This document shows, piece by piece, positions 8,478 through 17,564 of a DNA stretch of 64,000 nt. Source of the DNA: Bradyrhizobium cytisi (GTDB lineage Bacteria; Pseudomonadota; Alphaproteobacteria; Rhizobiales; Xanthobacteraceae); assembly GCF_008123515.1 (NCBI RefSeq), contig NZ_VSSR01000052.1, positions 54,216-118,215 on the forward strand. Reading direction: 5' to 3'. Numbering within the stretch: the first letter of the stretch is position 1; each line of letters begins with the position of its first letter. Made by a program: the position numbers and the translations under genes. Under the pieces are notes generated by a model that was given only the letters and a program-made list of their open reading frames with translations, made no database searches and had not been told where the DNA came from.

Positions 8478-11400
8478 ATGAATTCGCGCGTATCGTGGAG
8501 TGTTGACGGTATCGATCCGTCCGTCAGGGAGCGGGCCGAAGCTGCTGCGCGTCGCGCCGGCATGTCACTCAACGATTGGCTGAACTCCACGCTCGGCGAG
8601 ACTGCCCCGCCGAACTTTCGCGGGCCTTACGAGCAGCGTCAGGACGAGCGTCAGAACCTGCGTCCCGATCCGCGCGCGCAGCAGATGCCGAGTCAGGAAA
8701 GCCGCGAAGTCGCCGACATCCATCAGCGGCTCGACGCGATCACCCAGCAGATCGAACGGATTTCAAAGCCCGCCGCGCCGCGCCAGGACACGTCACGACA
8801 AGACGCTTCACGACAAGACGCTTCGCGCGAGCAGGGCGTCGCCCGCCAGCTCAACGACGCGATCTCACGGCTCGATGCCCGCCTGTCGCAGATCTCGCGG
8901 CCCCCTCAGGCGCAGCAGCCGCAGGCACAGCGCGCCGCGCCGGTCGAGACGCGCCAGCGCCAGGCCGACGCGGTCGAGCGCGCGGCCGCACAAGTCTATC
9001 GCAGCTCGCCGCCCCTGAGCCCCGCGTCGTTCGACGTCGCGGTTGCCGAGATCACCGCACGGCAGAGCGAGCTCGACGGCTTCACGCCGCGGCAGATGCC
9101 GCCGCGTGCCGCGCCGTCGATCGCGCCCTCGGCAGCACCCTATGCGCCGCCAATGGCGCCGCCCGCGCCCGCCTATGCTCCGCCGCCACCGCAGCCGGGG
9201 CCGGATTTCTCGTCGCTCGAACGCCATCTGCTCAAGATCACGAACCAGATCGAGTCGCTGCAGCGGCCTGATAATACCGAGCAGGCCATCAACGGCTTCC
9301 GCGCCGAGCTCGCCGAGATCCGCAACGCCATCACCGAGGCGATGCCGCGCCGCGCGATCGAATCGATCGAGAACGAGATCCGCTCGCTGCACCGTCGCAT
9401 CGACGAGACCCGCTCCAATGGCACCGACGGCCAGGTGCTCTCGGGCATCGAGCGCGCGCTCGCCGACATCAAGCAGGTGCTGCGCACGCTGACGCCGGCC
9501 GAGCAGCTCACCGGCTATGACGAGGCGATCCGCAATCTCGGCGCCAAGCTCGATCTGATCCTGCGCGCCAATGACGACCCCACGACAGTGCGCCAGCTCG
9601 AAGGCGCGATCTCGGCATTGCGCGGCATCGTCTCGAACGTCGCCTCTAACGAAGCGCTGGCACGGCTCTCCGAGGACGTGCAGCTGCTGTCGTCCAAGGT
9701 CGACCAGGTCAATCGCTCCTCGGACCGCGGCGACAGCTTTGCCGTGCTGGAGCAGCGCATCGCCGCGCTCACCGCCGCGCTGGAAACGCGCGAGCGGCCG
9801 CAACCGGCCGAGAGCACCGAACATCTGGAAAGCGCAATCCGCGCGCTATCCGACCGTTTCGATCGCATGCAGGTCGGCAATGACTCGGCCTCGACCTTCG
9901 CGCATCTCGAGCAGCGGGTCTCCTACCTGCTGGAGCGGATCGAGGCCGCCTCCGATTCGCGCGGCGGAAACCTAAGCCGTGTCGAGGACGGGCTGCACGA
10001 CATCCTGCGCCACCTCGAGCGGCAGCAGGCGACCTATTCCGCGCTCGCCGAGAGCCGAAGCTCGGCGCCGGCTCCCGATTCCGGAATGGTCGATCTCGTC
10101 AAGCGCGAGCTGTCCGACATCCGCTACAGCCAGGCCGAAACCAACCGCAGCACGCAGGATTCGCTGGAGGCCGTGCACAACACGCTCGGCCATGTCGTCG
10201 ATCGTCTCTCGATGATCGAGGGCGATCTGCGCACGGTGCGCACCGCGCCGCCGGCCCCTGCGCCGATGGCTGCGCCCATGCCCGCGCAAGCGTCAATGGC
10301 CGCGCCGGTCGAGCCGGCGCAGATGGCGCGCGAGCAGCGGCCGCCGCAGCCGCAGCAACCGAAATACGATCCGAAGCCCGAGCTGCCGAATCCGGCTGCC
10401 GCGCAGCAGCCCGCGCACTCGACCTTCGTCGCTGCGCCGCGTGAATTCCATGCTGCCGCGCCCGCGGCGCCGCCGTCGGTGCCGATGGCGCCGGTTCCGC
10501 CGCGTGCGATCAGCGAGATCCTCGAGCCGCACACGGCGCCCGCCCGCGCCGCGATCGCGCCCGACCTGCCGCCGGATCATCCGCTCGAGCCCGGCACGCG
10601 TCCGAACGGCCGCCCCGCCACGCCGTCCGAGCGCATTGCCGCGTCCGAGAGCGCGATCAGCGAAATCCCCGCCGCGCCGAAGGAACCGGTGTCGTCGTCG
10701 AGCTTCATCGCGGCCGCGCGCCGCGCCGCGCAAGCCGCCGCCGCGCAACCGCCGGAGAAGCCGGCCCGCGGCGTCAAGGCCGCGCTCGCGGCCCGCGTCA
10801 AGGACAAGGGCCAAGGACAGGGACAGGGACAAGCACAGCAAGGCGCCTCGACCATTACCTCAAAGATCCGCTCACTGCTGGTCGGCGCTAGCGTGGTCGT
10901 GATCGTGCTCGGCACCTTCAAGATGGCGATGAACCTGCTCGAAGGCGGCAGCGCGCCGCCGTCACCGCAGGCGATGGAGAACACGTCGAGCCAGCCCGCA
11001 CCGCAGGCGCCGCCGGTCGAGAGCAAGCCCGCCGCCCCCGAGCAGGTCACGCCGTCGATGACCTCGCCGACGCCGATCGGGAAGCAGTCCCAAAACAATG
11101 CGGCGCCGGCTGCAACGAACCCCAGTGGAACGGCCTCGGTCGAAATTCCGCCCGCTCCCGCCGTGGCGCCACCCGCGCCCTCCAGCGACGTCACCGGTGC
11201 ACTGTCGGGCATGAGCCGTGCGCGGCTCGGCGTCGTCCAGGTGCCGCCGAGCGAGAAGCTGCCCGACGGCATCGCGGGCCCGGGCCTGCGCACCGCCGCG
11301 ATGAAGGGCGATGCGACCGCGGCCTATGAGATCGGCGTGCGCTTTGCCGAGGGCAAGGGCGTGGCCGCGAACTACGACGAAGCGGCGAAGTGGTACGATC

Positions 11401-11966
11401 GCGCGGCGCAGGCCGGCGTGGTGCCCGCGACCTTCCGTCTCGGCACGCTCTACGAAAAGGGCCTGGGCGTGAAGAAAGACGCCGACATCGCCCGCCGCTA
11501 CTACACCCAGGCCGCCGAGCGCGGCAACGCCAAGGCGATGCACAATCTCGCCGTGCTCGACGCCGACGGCGGCGGACGCGGCGCCAACTACAAGCGCGCG
11601 GCGCAGTGGTTCCGCAAGGCCGCCGACCGCGGCGTCGCCGACAGCCAGTTCAACCTCGGCATCCTCTATGCCCGCGGCATTGGCGTCGAGCAGAACCTCG
11701 CCGAGTCCTACAAATGGTTCACCCTTGCGGCCGGACAGGGCGACGCGGACGCGGCGACCAAGCGCGACGACGTCGCCAAGCGCCTCGACCCGCAGTCGCT
11801 CGCCGCTGCCAAGCTCGCGATCCAGACCTTCAGCGCCGAGCCGCAGCCCGACGACGCCGTCAACGTCCAGGGGCCCGCCGGCGGCTGGGACACCGCACCG
11901 CAGGCGAACGGCAAACCCGCGCCGAAGCCGGTGGCGACGAAGAAATCGGCGTCGGCTGCGCATTGA
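8478..11966 (+). CDS. PodJ-like Sel1-repeat protein, membrane anchored
   Basis: A 1162-residue multidomain protein. Residues about 10-38 resemble a ribbon-helix-helix/Arc-type segment (AEAAARRAGMSLNDWLN). A long region to about 580 is heptad-like and charged, predicted coiled coil. About 590-790 is Pro/Ala-rich and disordered. One transmembrane helix lies near 798-822 (LLVGASVVVIVLGTFKMAM). The periplasmic part ends in four or so Sel1/TPR-like repeats at about 940-1100 (AAYEIGVRFAEGKGV, ATFRLGTLYEKGLGV, AMHNLAVLDADGGG, SQFNLGILYARGIGV). This order matches PodJ-type polar organisers of alphaproteobacteria. The ATG at 8478 (MNSRVSWSVDG) is preferred over an upstream in-frame GTG because the conserved part begins there. 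Confidence 0.85.
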   Translation: MNSRVSWSVDGIDPSVRERAEAAARRAGMSLNDWLNSTLGETAPPNFRGPYEQRQDERQNLRPDPRAQQMPSQESREVADIHQRLDAITQQIERISKPAAPRQDTSRQDASRQDASREQGVARQLNDAISRLDARLSQISRPPQAQQPQAQRAAPVETRQRQADAVERAAAQVYRSSPPLSPASFDVAVAEITARQSELDGFTPRQMPPRAAPSIAPSAAPYAPPMAPPAPAYAPPPPQPGPDFSSLERHLLKITNQIESLQRPDNTEQAINGFRAELAEIRNAITEAMPRRAIESIENEIRSLHRRIDETRSNGTDGQVLSGIERALADIKQVLRTLTPAEQLTGYDEAIRNLGAKLDLILRANDDPTTVRQLEGAISALRGIVSNVASNEALARLSEDVQLLSSKVDQVNRSSDRGDSFAVLEQRIAALTAALETRERPQPAESTEHLESAIRALSDRFDRMQVGNDSASTFAHLEQRVSYLLERIEAASDSRGGNLSRVEDGLHDILRHLERQQATYSALAESRSSAPAPDSGMVDLVKRELSDIRYSQAETNRSTQDSLEAVHNTLGHVVDRLSMIEGDLRTVRTAPPAPAPMAAPMPAQASMAAPVEPAQMAREQRPPQPQQPKYDPKPELPNPAAAQQPAHSTFVAAPREFHAAAPAAPPSVPMAPVPPRAISEILEPHTAPARAAIAPDLPPDHPLEPGTRPNGRPATPSERIAASESAISEIPAAPKEPVSSSSFIAAARRAAQAAAAQPPEKPARGVKAALAARVKDKGQGQGQGQAQQGASTITSKIRSLLVGASVVVIVLGTFKMAMNLLEGGSAPPSPQAMENTSSQPAPQAPPVESKPAAPEQVTPSMTSPTPIGKQSQNNAAPAATNPSGTASVEIPPAPAVAPPAPSSDVTGALSGMSRARLGVVQVPPSEKLPDGIAGPGLRTAAMKGDATAAYEIGVRFAEGKGVAANYDEAAKWYDRAAQAGVVPATFRLGTLYEKGLGVKKDADIARRYYTQAAERGNAKAMHNLAVLDADGGGRGANYKRAAQWFRKAADRGVADSQFNLGILYARGIGVEQNLAESYKWFTLAAGQGDADAATKRDDVAKRLDPQSLAAAKLAIQTFSAEPQPDDAVNVQGPAGGWDTAPQANGKPAPKPVATKKSASAAH

Positions 11967-11990
11967 TCGGTCTAGTACGCTCTCCCCTCT

Positions 11991-12093
11991 TGTCGTCGCC
12001 CGGCTTGACCGGGCGCCCAGTATTCCAGAGACGCCGGTTTGATGCGGAGAAGCCGCGGCGTACTGGATGCCCCGGTCAAGCCGGGGCCTGACA
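11991..12093. repeat. Palindromic intergenic repeat, family 1, copy B
   Basis: Shares CCAGTATTCCAGAGACG and GTACTGGATGCCCCGG with copy A, but its terminal hairpins are GCCCGGCTTGACCGGGC and CCCCGGTCAAGCCGGGG. It fills much of the gap before the TauE gene; the remainder of that gap shows nothing further. Confidence 0.85.
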
Positions 12094-12272
12094 GCGGAGA
12101 AGGAGACGAAATCCTCGGCGCGCAGTGAAGCAGCTATCTGATCCCTCTCTCCCATTCACCACGCGCAAATTTCCCGGTCCCGCCCTGCACCAAATTCCGC
12201 TATTGAAGGGCGCGGCATGCCCTCCTGCGAGCGCTCCGCGAAATCGATCCGTCTCGCCGGTGCGTGGGTCCG

Positions 12273-13190
12273 ATGCAGCTCTACCTTCCGATCGCCGATC
12301 TTCCGGTCAACGTGTTCCTGGTGCTGGCGATGGGCGCGGCCGTCGGCTTCGTCTCCGGCATGTTCGGGATCGGCGGCGGCTTCCTGATGACGCCGCTGTT
12401 GATATTCATCGGCATCACGCCGGCGGTCGCGGTCGCCTCCGTCGCCAGCCATATCGCGGCCTCGTCGTTTTCCGGCGCGCTCACCTATTGGCGGCGGCGC
12501 GCGATCGATCCGGCGCTGGCGAGCGTATTGCTGTGCGGCGGCGTGACCGGAACGGCATTGGGCGTGTGGACCTTCACGCAGCTCCGCGCGCTCGGCCAGC
12601 TCGACCTGATGATCGCGCTCTCTTACGTGGTGCTGCTCGGCACGGTCGGCAGCCTGATGTTCTCCGAGGGCTTGCGCGCGCTGATGCGGACCCGGCGCGG
12701 CGCCGTGCCGCCACGGCGAACCCACAACTGGATTCACGGCCTGCCGCTGAAAATGCGGTTCAAGCGCTCGAAGATCTATCTGTCGGTGATCCCAGTGGTC
12801 GTCATCGGCATCGTGATCGGCTTCGTCGGCGCGATCATGGGCATCGGCGGCGGCTTCATCCTGGTGCCGATCATGATCTATATCCTGCGGGTGCCGACCT
12901 CGACGGTGATCGGGACCTCGATGGTCCTGACGCTCGTCACCATGCTGTTCGCAACCATGCTGCATGCGGCGACCAATCACCTCGTCGACGCCGTGCTGGC
13001 GCTGATCCTGATGGTCGGCGGCGTCACCGGCGCGCAATTCGGCGCCCGCGCCGGCCAGAAGATCCGCGGCGAGCAGTTGCGGCTGCTGCTCGGCCTGTTG
13101 ATCCTATCGGTCGGCGTCCGCTTCGCGGTCGCGCTGGTGATCCGCCCCGAAGACCTCTTCACCATACGTGAGCTGGGAGTGGGCGGATGA
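12273..13190 (+). CDS. Sulfite exporter TauE/SafE family membrane protein
   Basis: A 305-residue inner-membrane protein of about eight to nine helices with the internal duplication typical of TauE/SafE: GMFGIGGGFLMTP near residue 30 and GAIMGIGGGFILVP near residue 192. These glycine-rich repeats form the two halves of the transport fold. The family moves sulfite, sulfonates or other organic anions; the substrate here is unknown. ATG at 12273 is chosen, with an in-frame GTG nine bases upstream as alternative. The stop overlaps the start of the following TIGR02186 gene by four bases, so the two are coupled in translation and probably in function. Confidence 0.9.
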   Translation: MQLYLPIADLPVNVFLVLAMGAAVGFVSGMFGIGGGFLMTPLLIFIGITPAVAVASVASHIAASSFSGALTYWRRRAIDPALASVLLCGGVTGTALGVWTFTQLRALGQLDLMIALSYVVLLGTVGSLMFSEGLRALMRTRRGAVPPRRTHNWIHGLPLKMRFKRSKIYLSVIPVVVIGIVIGFVGAIMGIGGGFILVPIMIYILRVPTSTVIGTSMVLTLVTMLFATMLHAATNHLVDAVLALILMVGGVTGAQFGARAGQKIRGEQLRLLLGLLILSVGVRFAVALVIRPEDLFTIRELGVGG

Positions 13191-13957
13191 TGCGTGCGCT
13201 CGCTGCGGCTCTCCTCGTCCTGCTGCTCGGCACGTCCGCGCGGGCCGAGCGGCTGATCGTGTCGGTCTCCAACCATCGCGTCACGGTGACGCCGAACTAT
13301 TCCGGCGAAGAGCTGGTGCTGTTCGGCTCGGTGGAGAAGGATGCCGCCACGCCCGCCGACCGCACGGCTTACGATCTCGTGGTCACCGTGATGGGCCCGC
13401 GCGCCGACATGGTGACGCGGCGCAAGGAGCGCACCTTCGGCATCTGGATCAACACCGACTACCGGCAGTTTTTGCAGGTGCCGAGCTATCTGGCGCTGTT
13501 CGCCAATCGCCCGTTCGACAGCATCACCTCGCCCGAGATCGCGCGGCGGCAGCAGATCGGGCTCAACAACGTGCTGCTGACCCAGCGCGTCAGCGGCGAC
13601 TACGCCGACGTGGTGCCGAACGATGCGTTCCGCTCCGCCTTCATCCGCCTGCGCACCCAGCGCGGGCTCTATCGCGAGGATGCGAGTGCGGTGACGTTCC
13701 TGACGCCGACGCTGTTCCGCACCGGCATCCCGCTGCCGGCGGAGGTCCCGATCGGCACCTATGAGGTCGAGATCAAGCTGTTCGCGAATGGCGCCTTCGT
13801 CGGCAAGACCGAGACCGCGTTCGAGATCGTCAAGGTCGGATTTGAACAGTTCGTGGCCAACACCGCACGGCAGAACGGGCTGGTCTACGGCCTGGTCACG
13901 GCGGCGATGGCGCTGATGACGGGATGGATGGCGTCGATTGTTTTCAGGAAGGATTGA
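13187..13957 (+). CDS. TIGR02186 family exported, membrane-anchored protein
   Basis: A 256-residue protein with a signal peptide (about residues 1-20, ALLVLLLGTSARA), a beta-rich periplasmic region starting LIVSVSNHRVTVTPNYSGEEL, and one C-terminal transmembrane helix near 232-252. The NYSGEELVLFG segment is typical of the TIGR02186 family, which is found beside TauE/SafE genes. ATG overlaps the TauE stop (ATGA). I infer a periplasmic accessory subunit of the exporter. The biochemical role is not established as far as I know. Confidence 0.85.
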   Translation: MMRALAAALLVLLLGTSARAERLIVSVSNHRVTVTPNYSGEELVLFGSVEKDAATPADRTAYDLVVTVMGPRADMVTRRKERTFGIWINTDYRQFLQVPSYLALFANRPFDSITSPEIARRQQIGLNNVLLTQRVSGDYADVVPNDAFRSAFIRLRTQRGLYREDASAVTFLTPTLFRTGIPLPAEVPIGTYEVEIKLFANGAFVGKTETAFEIVKVGFEQFVANTARQNGLVYGLVTAAMALMTGWMASIVFRKD

Positions 13958-13983
13958 GTTAGGCGCGCAAACTGCCACCACAC

Positions 13984-14069
13984 CGTCATGCCCGGACTCG
14001 TCCCGGGCATCCACGTTCTTACACTCGGCAATAAAGACGTGGATGGCCGGGTCAAGCCCGGCCATGACG
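13984..14069. repeat. Palindromic intergenic repeat, family 3, copy A
   Basis: Two hairpins face each other: CGTCATGCCCGG...CCCGGGCATCCACG and CGTGGATGGCCGGG...CCCGGCCATGACG. Related copies lie at 17560-17679 and 33389-33474. It lies between the convergent TIGR02186 and MBL genes and could also act as a terminator. Confidence 0.85.
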
Positions 14070-14097
14070 ACGAGGAGAGCGTTCGCCGCACCTCACA

Positions 14098-14871
14098 TCA
14101 CGGCGCCTCCACCACCGTCGGCACGCCCGGCTCGAGCAGCCGCAGCCGCGTCCCGAACCCGAGCACGTCGAATGCCTTGCGCAGGTCCTCGCTGTTCTGG
14201 CGGAAATGCGCCCAGCCCTCGGTATGCACGGGCACGATCATCGCGTCGGGGAAGGCGCGCGCGGTCTCGATGGTGTCGTTGGTGTCCATGGTGAGATGAA
14301 ACGGCCCGCGCGTTTGCGCCGCGCCCGCGAACGGCAGCACCACGCCGCATTTGAAGCGGCGCGCGACCTCGGCGACGCCGTCGAACCAGGTGGTGTCGCC
14401 GCTGATATAGACCGGGCGCGTATCCTTGCGGCTCGACTGCACCACGAAGCCGATGACGTCGCCCGACAGCGGCTCGATGCCGGCCGGGCCGTGGCGCGCC
14501 GGCGTCGCGGTGATGGTCAGCGTGTTGCCGTCGTCGTCTTTCAGATGCGCGGTCGCCCAGGGCGCAAGGCCCTCGACATGACCGCCGAGACGCCTGGCGC
14601 CGGCCTCAGTCGTCAGCGCGCGCGGTGCTTTGAGCAGATATTCACGGCCGGAATTGTCGAGATTGTCCGCATGCTGGTCGTGGCTGAGCAGCACGGCATC
14701 GATCGGGCCGATCGCATCGGCCTTCATCGCGGGACCGATGGTCTTCTCCAGCTTCACATGCGGCAGCTGATAGGCGCCGGGGGCGTCGAAAGTGGGATCG
14801 GTGAGCAGGCGAAAGCCGTCGATCTCGATCAGCGCGGTGGGGCCGCCGATCAGGGTGATGGAAACAGGCAT
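14098..14871 (-). CDS. MBL-fold metallo-hydrolase (UlaG-like)
   Basis: A 257-residue protein with the metallo-beta-lactamase fold. The metal-binding block reads LLSHDQHADNLD near residues 62-73, a variant of HxHxDH seen in one UlaG-like subfamily (second histidine kept, DN replacing DH). ATPARHGP and YISGDTTWF carry the next ligands, and VPVHTEGWAHF the last. Substrate unknown. The gene is 13 bases downstream of the EamA exporter gene on the same strand, so they are likely cotranscribed. Confidence 0.85.
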   Translation of the reverse strand: MPVSITLIGGPTALIEIDGFRLLTDPTFDAPGAYQLPHVKLEKTIGPAMKADAIGPIDAVLLSHDQHADNLDNSGREYLLKAPRALTTEAGARRLGGHVEGLAPWATAHLKDDDGNTLTITATPARHGPAGIEPLSGDVIGFVVQSSRKDTRPVYISGDTTWFDGVAEVARRFKCGVVLPFAGAAQTRGPFHLTMDTNDTIETARAFPDAMIVPVHTEGWAHFRQNSEDLRKAFDVLGFGTRLRLLEPGVPTVVEAP

Positions 14872-14884
14872 GAGGGACCTCCTC

Positions 14885-15793
14885 TTACACGACGGGCTTT
14901 GCGGGGCGCGTCACCAGGTAAATGCCGAGCGCCACCGGAATGATCCCCAGCAAGTCACGCGCTTCGACGTGCTCGCCCAGCACGAGATACGCGAACAGCA
15001 TGCCGAGCGGCGGCATCAGGAAATGATAGGCACTGGCCGCGGTCGCGCCACACACTTTCAGGAGATGAAACCAGAGCCAGTAGGCCAGGATCGAGCCGCC
15101 AAGCACGAGAAAGGCGAAGGCGCCGATCAGCCTCGGCGTGAAATCGATCGCGTGAACGTCGGCGAAGGTGAGCGCGACCGGCGTCAGCACGATGCCGGCG
15201 GCGAGATTCTGCACGCCGTTGCCGATCCACAGCGACCCCTTGGGCGCGAGCAGCTTGAACAGGATGGTGCCGGCGACGATCGACGCGAGCGAGGCCAGGG
15301 TGAAGAGGATGCCGTGCAGGCTGTCGGTGCCGACCGACAGGCGATGCCAGACAATAAGGGTGACGCCGATGATGCCGAGCAGGAGGCCGCTCGCCTTGCG
15401 CCAGGTCATGCCCTCGCCGAGCAAAAGCGCCGCGAGCGCGGCCGTGAACACCGGGTTGGCCGAGACGATCAGGCCGCCGAGGCCGGCGGAGACCGATTGC
15501 AGGCCGGTGTAGCCGAGCCCGAGATAGAGCGCGTTGTTGGCGATGCCGAGCACGGCAAAGATCACGGCATCGCGCCACGACAATGACCAGTCGCCGCGGA
15601 TAGCCGTGGCACCGAGGATCAAGACGCCCGCGAGCGAGAAACGCGCGGCGAGCAGGATCAGCGGCGGGCAATGGGTGACGCCGATCTTGCCGGCGACAAA
15701 GGCATAGCTCCAGAGCAGGCAAAACAGTCCGATCGCGAGCGGCAAAGTGTTGAAGCGGCTACGTGGGACGGCGACCGAGGGGGCGAGGGACAT
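14885..15793 (-). CDS. DMT superfamily (EamA) transporter
   Basis: A 302-residue protein with ten predicted helices in two tandem EamA repeats (LPLAIGLFCLLWSYAFVAGK in the first, FTLASLASIVAGTILFKLLAP opening the second). GLGYTGLQSVSAGLGGLI and NPVFTAALAALLLGE are the usual signature of this exporter family, which exports amino acids or metabolites. It is divergent from a LysR gene, the standard arrangement for an exporter controlled by its own regulator. Ligand unknown. Confidence 0.9.
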   Translation of the reverse strand: MSLAPSVAVPRSRFNTLPLAIGLFCLLWSYAFVAGKIGVTHCPPLILLAARFSLAGVLILGATAIRGDWSLSWRDAVIFAVLGIANNALYLGLGYTGLQSVSAGLGGLIVSANPVFTAALAALLLGEGMTWRKASGLLLGIIGVTLIVWHRLSVGTDSLHGILFTLASLASIVAGTILFKLLAPKGSLWIGNGVQNLAAGIVLTPVALTFADVHAIDFTPRLIGAFAFLVLGGSILAYWLWFHLLKVCGATAASAYHFLMPPLGMLFAYLVLGEHVEARDLLGIIPVALGIYLVTRPAKPVV

Positions 15794-15834
15794 GGGGGCA
15801 TTCTCCTAGGCCCTCGATCTAGGGATCGGGCTTG

Positions 15835-15853
15835 TCATTTGGAAATTAAATGA
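15835..15853. promoter_or_regulatory. Inverted repeat, possible LysR binding site
   Basis: TCATTT-N7-AAATGA, a perfect six-base dyad in a locally AT-rich patch, lies between the divergent EamA and LysR genes. It has the T-N-A symmetry expected of LysR-type sites. Confidence 0.5.
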
Positions 15854-15891
15854 TTAACTCGCAATCAGTGGCTTTTCGAATGGAGGCAGCC

Positions 15892-16752
15892 ATGCTCGAT
15901 CTGGAGCTCCTGCGCAGCTTCGTCTCGGTGGTCGAGGCCGGCGGCTTCACCCGCGCCGGCGAGCGCGTCCACCGCACGCAATCGACCGTCAGCCAGCAGA
16001 TCAAGCGGCTGGAAGAGGATGTCGGTCAGGTGCTGCTGCACCGTGACGGCAAGGATGTGCGCCCCACTGAGGCCGGCGAACGGCTGCTGTCCTATGCGCG
16101 GCGTCTGCTCACGCTCGCCGAGGAGGCGCGCGACGTGCTGCGCGACGAAGGCGAAGGCGCGATCCGGCTCGGCATCCCCGAGGATTTTGCGGCGTATCGG
16201 CTGGCAAAGCTGCTGGGCGCGTTCTCACGCTCGCATCCGAACCTGCGGCTCGATGTGCGCGCCGACCAGAGCAAGAATCTCGCCCGCGACCTCGAACGCG
16301 GCGAGCTCGACCTTGCGCTGTTCAAGCGCGAGGCCGGCGCGAAGGGCGCGATCGCGGTGTGGCCGGAGCGGGTGCACTGGGTCACCAGCAAGAGCCATCC
16401 GGTCGATGTCAACGCGTCCTCGGTGCCGCTGATCGGCTTTCCGCCCGGCTGCCTCTACCGCGCCGGCGCGATCCATGCGCTGGAAAGCGCCGGCCGGGCC
16501 TGGCACATGTCCTATTCGTCATCGAGCCTCGCCGGCATCCAGGCCGCGGTCGCCGCCGGCATGGGCCTCAGCATCTTGTCGGAGATGTCGATCCAGGCCG
16601 ACCATCGCGTGCTGACGGCGAAGGACGGCTTTGCGCCGATCAACCGCACCGAGGTGGCGCTGATGGCCGCGCCGAACGCCAGCTCCGCGACGCTGCGGCT
16701 GGCGGATCGCCTCGCGGAGTTCTGCGAGGACGTGCAGGCGAAAGCGGCATGA
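15892..16752 (+). CDS. LysR family transcriptional regulator
   Basis: A 286-residue LysR protein. The helix-turn-helix occupies residues 1-60 (LELLRSFVSVVEAGGFTRAGE, TQSTVSQQIKRLEE); the effector domain follows from about 90 (GAIRLGIPEDFAAYRLAKLL). The ATG at 15892 is chosen because GGAGG lies seven bases before it and family members begin MLDLELLRSF; ATG codons at 15850 and 15880 are less likely. It is divergent from the EamA exporter, which it probably regulates, with a candidate dyad site between them. Confidence 0.92.
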   Translation: MLDLELLRSFVSVVEAGGFTRAGERVHRTQSTVSQQIKRLEEDVGQVLLHRDGKDVRPTEAGERLLSYARRLLTLAEEARDVLRDEGEGAIRLGIPEDFAAYRLAKLLGAFSRSHPNLRLDVRADQSKNLARDLERGELDLALFKREAGAKGAIAVWPERVHWVTSKSHPVDVNASSVPLIGFPPGCLYRAGAIHALESAGRAWHMSYSSSSLAGIQAAVAAGMGLSILSEMSIQADHRVLTAKDGFAPINRTEVALMAAPNASSATLRLADRLAEFCEDVQAKAA

Positions 16753-16765
16753 ATTTGCGGGATTG

Positions 16766-16855
16766 GTAGGGTGGGCAAAGGCGCAAAGCGCCGTGCCCAC
16801 CATCGTTCAGCGAGTGTTGCAGATGGTGGGCACGCTACCGCTTTGCCCACCCTAC
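16766..16855. repeat. Palindromic intergenic repeat, family 2, copy B
   Basis: GTAGGGTGGGCAAAGGCGC at one end and CTTTGCCCACCCTAC at the other, with inner CGTGCCCACCATC / GATGGTGGGCACG. It lies between the convergent lysR and pdeM genes. Confidence 0.88.
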
Positions 16856-16865
16856 AGAGCGCGGC

Positions 16866-17564
16866 CTAGTAACACCGTGACGCGGCGATCGCGTGCACGC
16901 GGCGGTCGCCGAGGAGGTGCGCGACAAAACCGCTGTTCGGAAATATTCTTGCAAACGCGACGTCGCGGATGCTGAGGCCCCCCGCATAGGCACCGAAGGC
17001 GGGCATCACGGCGCGCATGCCGTCGCTGGCGAAGCAACGCCGTTCCATCGAGCGGCCACGCGCGGAGACGCGGGCCTTGGGATGCAGATGGCCGGCGATC
17101 TCGCCATGCGCGCCGGTCGGCTCGTGGCGGAAGGTGATCGGACCGATCGCGACTTCATCGGCGACGGTGCCGCCGAGATCGCGCGGCAGCATGGGATCGT
17201 GATTGCCGGAGATCCAGATCCAGTCGCGCCCGCTCTGGAGCGCCGCGACGGCATCGCGGTCATCCGCGGACAGACGCTCATGCGCGGAACGATCGTGAAA
17301 GCTGTCGCCGAGCGCGATGACGGTTTTGGGATTATGGCGGGAGATGACAGCAGTGAGCCGGCTCAACGTCGCCAGCGTGTCGTAGGGCGGCAGCAGCACG
17401 CCGCGGGTGGCGAAGCTGGACCCCTTTTCGAGATGCAGGTCGGAGACGACCAGCAGGCGCTGCTCGTCCCAGAACAGGGCGCCGGAGAGATCGGCGTGAA
17501 ACGGGACGCCTGCGACGTCGACGCTGCGCGTCGTCGCCACCGAAAATGCTGCTTGCTCCGTCAT
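16866..17564 (-). CDS. pdeM: Ligase-associated DNA damage response endonuclease PdeM
   Basis: A 232-residue calcineurin-like metallophosphoesterase. Metal motifs are SDLHLEKG (41-48), GDSFHD (86-91), GNHDP (120-124) and GHLHPK (158-163). This is the MPE member of the four-gene bacterial repair set described with Lhr-Core helicase, MBL exonuclease and ATP-dependent ligase (family TIGR04123 by my recollection), a Mn-dependent nuclease. The ATG at 17564 (MTEQAAFSV) is preferred; the frame upstream is a family 3 repeat that covers the start codon itself. The helicase gene lies 151 bases upstream on the same strand. Confidence 0.9.
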   Translation of the reverse strand: MTEQAAFSVATTRSVDVAGVPFHADLSGALFWDEQRLLVVSDLHLEKGSSFATRGVLLPPYDTLATLSRLTAVISRHNPKTVIALGDSFHDRSAHERLSADDRDAVAALQSGRDWIWISGNHDPMLPRDLGGTVADEVAIGPITFRHEPTGAHGEIAGHLHPKARVSARGRSMERRCFASDGMRAVMPAFGAYAGGLSIRDVAFARIFPNSGFVAHLLGDRRVHAIAASRCY

